The notes under the pieces were generated by a model. That model did not search any database. It saw only the letters and a list, made by a program, of their open reading frames with translations, and was not told where the DNA came from. From Dipteris shenzhenensis (Eukaryota; Polypodiophyta; Polypodiopsida; Gleicheniales): a stretch of 64,000 nt of DNA. Shown here piece by piece: positions 60,807 to 64,000 of the stretch. Numbering within the stretch: the stretch's first letter is position 1; each line of letters starts with the position of its first letter. The position numbers and the translations under genes are program-made. The stretch is from assembly GCA_047967505.1 (NCBI GenBank), contig CM106540.1, one strand, 5' to 3'.

Positions 60807-63800
60807 ATGGCATCTGATTCTCTTTCACAGATTGTCACTGAAAAGCTTGACAAGAACAACTTCCAGGCATGGAAGTTTAGAATGATGAATTTCTTGATGG
60901 GAAAAGGCTATTGGGAGTTCATTACAGGAAATGAAGAAGAACCTATTCTTCCTAATGTTCCCAATAAACAGGAAATGCAGGCACTCAAAGGATGGCATGA
61001 GAGAGCTAGGAAAGTTATGTACTGGCTGTATTTCGGACTCCATGATTGTGCATATTCAGGATGCAAGTACGCCAAAGGAGGCATGGGATACTTTGGCAAA
61101 AATGTACAACACAAATACGCAAGCTAGGAAAATGCAGCTCAAGCAGGAGCTGCACAATTTGCAGAGAGAAAATATGAGCATCAATGACTACCACATGAAG
61201 GTGAAGAAAATTGCGGATGCACTTGCTTCCATTGGGTTGCCAGTGGATGATGACGATTTAGTTTCTATGACCTTGAATGGTCTAGGAAAGGATTATGTAC
61301 AGTTCCGGACATCCATTGCCGTCCGTGAAAAATTTCCTGATTTTGAGGAGTTGATTGCTCTTCTAATTTCTGAAGAGCAGAGAAATGGTGGTGCATCTTC
61401 TTCAGCAGGAACTTCAAAAGAAACTGTCTTCTACTCAAATGCTGGTAGAGGTAGAGGCAGAGGTAGAGGAGGCCGATCTGGAGGTTGTGGTAGAAATCAG
61501 AATATGCAGCAAACGCAAGAAAACCAGTCCTATGCAGGAGGACGTGGTAACTCTAGAGGCAGGGGGAGCCAAAGAGGCCGTGGTGGATGGCAGAGAGGCC
61601 AAAATGCAAACAGCAATGTTGAATGCTACTATTGTGGCAAAATGGGTCATATGGCTAAAGACTGCTACAAAAAGCAGAATGACATTATGAATGGAAAATT
61701 GCAGCAAGGCAATTATGCATCCTCTAGTAGACAGGGTGATGATAGAAATGAGCATTTGTTTATGGTGCAGCATATGACAAATTCTGTGACAAGTGCAGAA
61801 GAAAGCAATGATGTGTGGTATGTTGACTCAGGTGCGTCAAACCACATGACAGGTCATGCTGAATGGATGCAAGATGCAAGGAAAATGGAAAAACCAGGAT
61901 TTGTGGAGACTGGTGATGATACTGCACATCCTATTGTGCAGATTGGCAAAATTCCTTTGTCTATGCAGGATGGGAAAAAGAAATACTTGTCTGATGTATT
62001 TCATGTCCCGAACATCACCAAGAACCTGGTTTCTGTTGGTCAGATGGTTGAGCAGGGCTTGCAGGTCAGATTTAATCCTCATGGATGCTTTGTTGAGGAT
62101 ATGAAAAATAATGGTCGCTTGATAGCAAAAGGAAAGAAGAAGGGCAGGATGTCTACGTTGGATGCGGACATGCCTGAATTGAGTGCAGCAATGTTTGCAC
62201 ATGGGACCGGTGTAGTTGTAGATATTGATATCTGGCACAAACGCATTGGTCATGTTAATATACAGTGACTTAAATCAATGCAAGCCCAAAATATTGTTGC
62301 AGGATTGCCTAAATTCAAGGTTGCAGAAATGCACAAGGTTTGTGAAGCCTGTCAATTTGGGAAACAGGCAAGGAAACCTTTTCCTAGGCATGTTCAAGAG
62401 AGTAAAAAGCCATTGGAATTAATCCACTCTGATGTATGGACTACTAAAGCTGCATCTATTGGAGGCTGTCACTATTTTGTCACATTTATTGATGACTTCA
62501 GCAGAAAACTTTGGGTGTATTTTATGAAAAAGAAAAGTGAAGTGTTTGGGCACTTCAAAGCTTTCAAAGCTATGGTTGAAAAAGAAACAGGCCTGCAAAT
62601 AAAATGCCTGAGGACAGATGGAGGGGGAGAGTACCTCTCAAATGAGTTTGTAAGGTTCTTGCAGGAGCATGGTATAAAGCAGCAATATTCATGCAGTCAT
62701 ACCCCACAGCAAAATGGAATTGTAGAAAGGAAAAACAGGCATATTGGAGAGGTATCTCGGGCTATGCTAAATGAAAAAGATCTACCAGATTATTATTGGG
62801 CTGAAGCAGTTGCTACAGCAGTTTATATAATGAACAGGACTCCCACTGCAGCAATACATGGCATGACGCCAAAGGAGATGTATACTGGTAGGAAACCAGA
62901 TATTTCTCATTTGAAAATTTTTGGTTGCATTGCCTATGTCCATGTGCCAGATGAGTTGAGGTCCAAGTTGGATCCAAAAGCTGAGAAGTGCATCTTTATT
63001 GGTTATTCTCTGCAGCAGAAAGGGTATAGATGCTATTACCCTTCTACTCGTAAGTTTACAGTGAGCAGAGATGTTTTTGATGAGATGAGCAGCTGGTATA
63101 AACCAGTAAATGTGATGATTGATGTAGATGCACAAAATGGTAATGCTGCACAGAATTCACAACAGCAATCATAAAATATCAGTGGACCTGCAGTGTCGTC
63201 TAGCAGTGGTTCACATACTTCGCCATGGATAGGCAGATTGAGATCAGGAGAATCTCCTCAAAGTAATGTAGATAGTGGTATGTAGGTATCACGAAAAGGA
63301 AAAGAGAAGGTAGATCAGCCCATGTTTGATGTGAATGCAGGTCACTCTTATGTGGATGGTGAATCTAGTGGCTCAGAACAGAGCATTGATGATGAGTTGG
63401 GTATTCCTTCTGTTGTTACACCTGGAGTAAGGAAGACCAGGGATGTTTTGAGAGCACCTGGAAGTGAGCCTATTTTGCACAGGTCTACCAGGGTTAGGTA
63501 TCCTGTGGATAGGCTGAAATATGATGGATTTACAACCATTCACTATGCCTATATGGTCAAAGTGATACAGGAACCAGAACCCACTTCTTTTGAGCAAGCC
63601 ATGGGAAATGAAAAATGGGAGAAAGCCATGGATGAAGAAATGGATGCCTTGGATGCTAATGCTACATGGGAATTGGTGCCTTTGCCTAAAGACAAGAATG
63701 CAATTGGCTGTAAGTGGGTTTATAAGATCAAGCACAATGCAGATGGTTCTGTGAATAGATACAAGGCAAGATTAGTTGTCAAGGGGTATGCACAGACATG

Positions 63801-64000
63801 TGGCATTGATTATGAAGAAACTTTCAGCCCGGTTGCAAGGATGGCAACCGTAAGAGCAGCCATTGCTATGGATGCATCAAAGGGATGGTCTTTACATCAG
63901 ATGGATGTAAAGAATGCCTTCTTGCATGGTGATTTGCAAGAAGAGGTCTTTATGGAGCAGCCAACAGGTTATGTTCATGCTACTCATCCTGAGTTTGTTT
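60807..64000 (+). pseudogene. Copia family B gag-pol, lightly damaged, incomplete at window end
   Basis: It starts at MASDSLSQIVTEKLD (60807). Domains are: gag (UBN2-type; 60807-61400); an RG-rich segment (about 61440-61620); zinc knuckle CYYCGKMGHMAKDC (about 61624-61666); protease DSGASNHMT (about 61825); GAG-pre-integrase WHKRIGHVN (about 62233); integrase with HSDVW, FIDDFSRKLW, RTDGGGEYLS and NGIVERKNRH (62420-62745); and the RT from about 63615, with CKWVYKIK, YKARLVVKGYAQ and MDVKNAFLHGDL. The window ends before the YVDD box. Damage is limited to a 1-bp frameshift near 61025, TGA at 62266-62268 (from CGA), TAA at 63172-63174 and TAG at 63283-63285. The long open stretches (445 and 298 codons) indicate a younger copy than most of family A. 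Confidence 0.92.

Larger units (their letters stand above)
59922..64000 (+). mobile_element. Copia family B element, runs past the window end
   Basis: The 5' LTR is 59922-60263 (342 bp, TGTTGAGATATTG...ATCTTCACA). The primer-binding site TGGTATCAGAGC directly abuts it at 60264-60275. A leader of about 530 bp precedes gag. The element inserted in the gag of a family A copy; GATGA (59917-59921) is the expected left target duplication. The 3' LTR lies outside the window. The two families differ in LTR and in protein sequence. Confidence 0.92.

Overview
The window is nuclear DNA of a land plant with a large, repeat-rich genome. Plant-type Ty1/copia and Ty3/gypsy retrotransposons, spliced introns with GT..AG borders and long microsatellites support this. 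A fern or other seed-free plant is my guess, because the protein family at 6.7-8.5 kb is one I associate with such genomes; the sequence does not prove it. I see only one intact host gene: cytosolic ribosomal protein eS27 on the minus strand, four exons, about 32394-33797. Everything else I can identify is mobile DNA, its debris, or tandem repeats.

Layout. 1-4440: low-information DNA with one candidate copia-type LTR (1299-1855). 4440-11450: a fossil of an unnamed transposase-like family (6698-8544). It is preceded by an array of the palindromic motif GTGCTATATAGC whose units alternate as A/B dimers and then invert; single copies of the same motif lie beyond the gene's other side. Next come two minus-strand, repeat-bearing coding remnants (9646-10336 and about 10450-11092). 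11500-13400: a cluster of 14 copies of an 18-bp palindrome ending at a TATA box, followed directly by a roughly 110-bp AT-rich tandem repeat arranged as 220-bp dimers. 13400-24600: degenerate DNA with a copia gag/integrase fragment (16950-17945), a tandem repeat (21180-22260), a solo LTR with matching 5-bp target duplications (22952-23450) and compound microsatellites. 24600-32390: AT-rich and purine-rich DNA without recognisable genes. 32394-33960: the eS27 gene and its promoter-proximal region. 35465-37793: a broken gypsy pol.

37.8-64 kb is a nest of retrotransposons. Copia family A appears four times. An outer, truncated minus-strand copy (37794-40462 and 46193-47107) is split by a structurally complete 5,730-bp copy (40463-46192) with 181-bp LTRs that differ at two positions and a CTTTC target duplication. 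A plus-strand copy (51283-55249) keeps its 5' LTR but is truncated in pol. A minus-strand internal fragment lies at 57833-59921. Between the last two sits a non-coding LTR element (55449-57835). Copia family B starts at 59922 inside the gag of the last A copy and runs off the window, which ends in its reverse transcriptase.

No copy encodes an unbroken polyprotein. The stops are mostly CAG or CAA turned into TAG or TAA, and several are shared between copies. This suggests that defective copies were mobilised in trans, or that methylated CHG sites decayed repeatedly. A 78-bp piece of family B, including its gag start codon, lies inverted inside the integrase region of the outer A copy.
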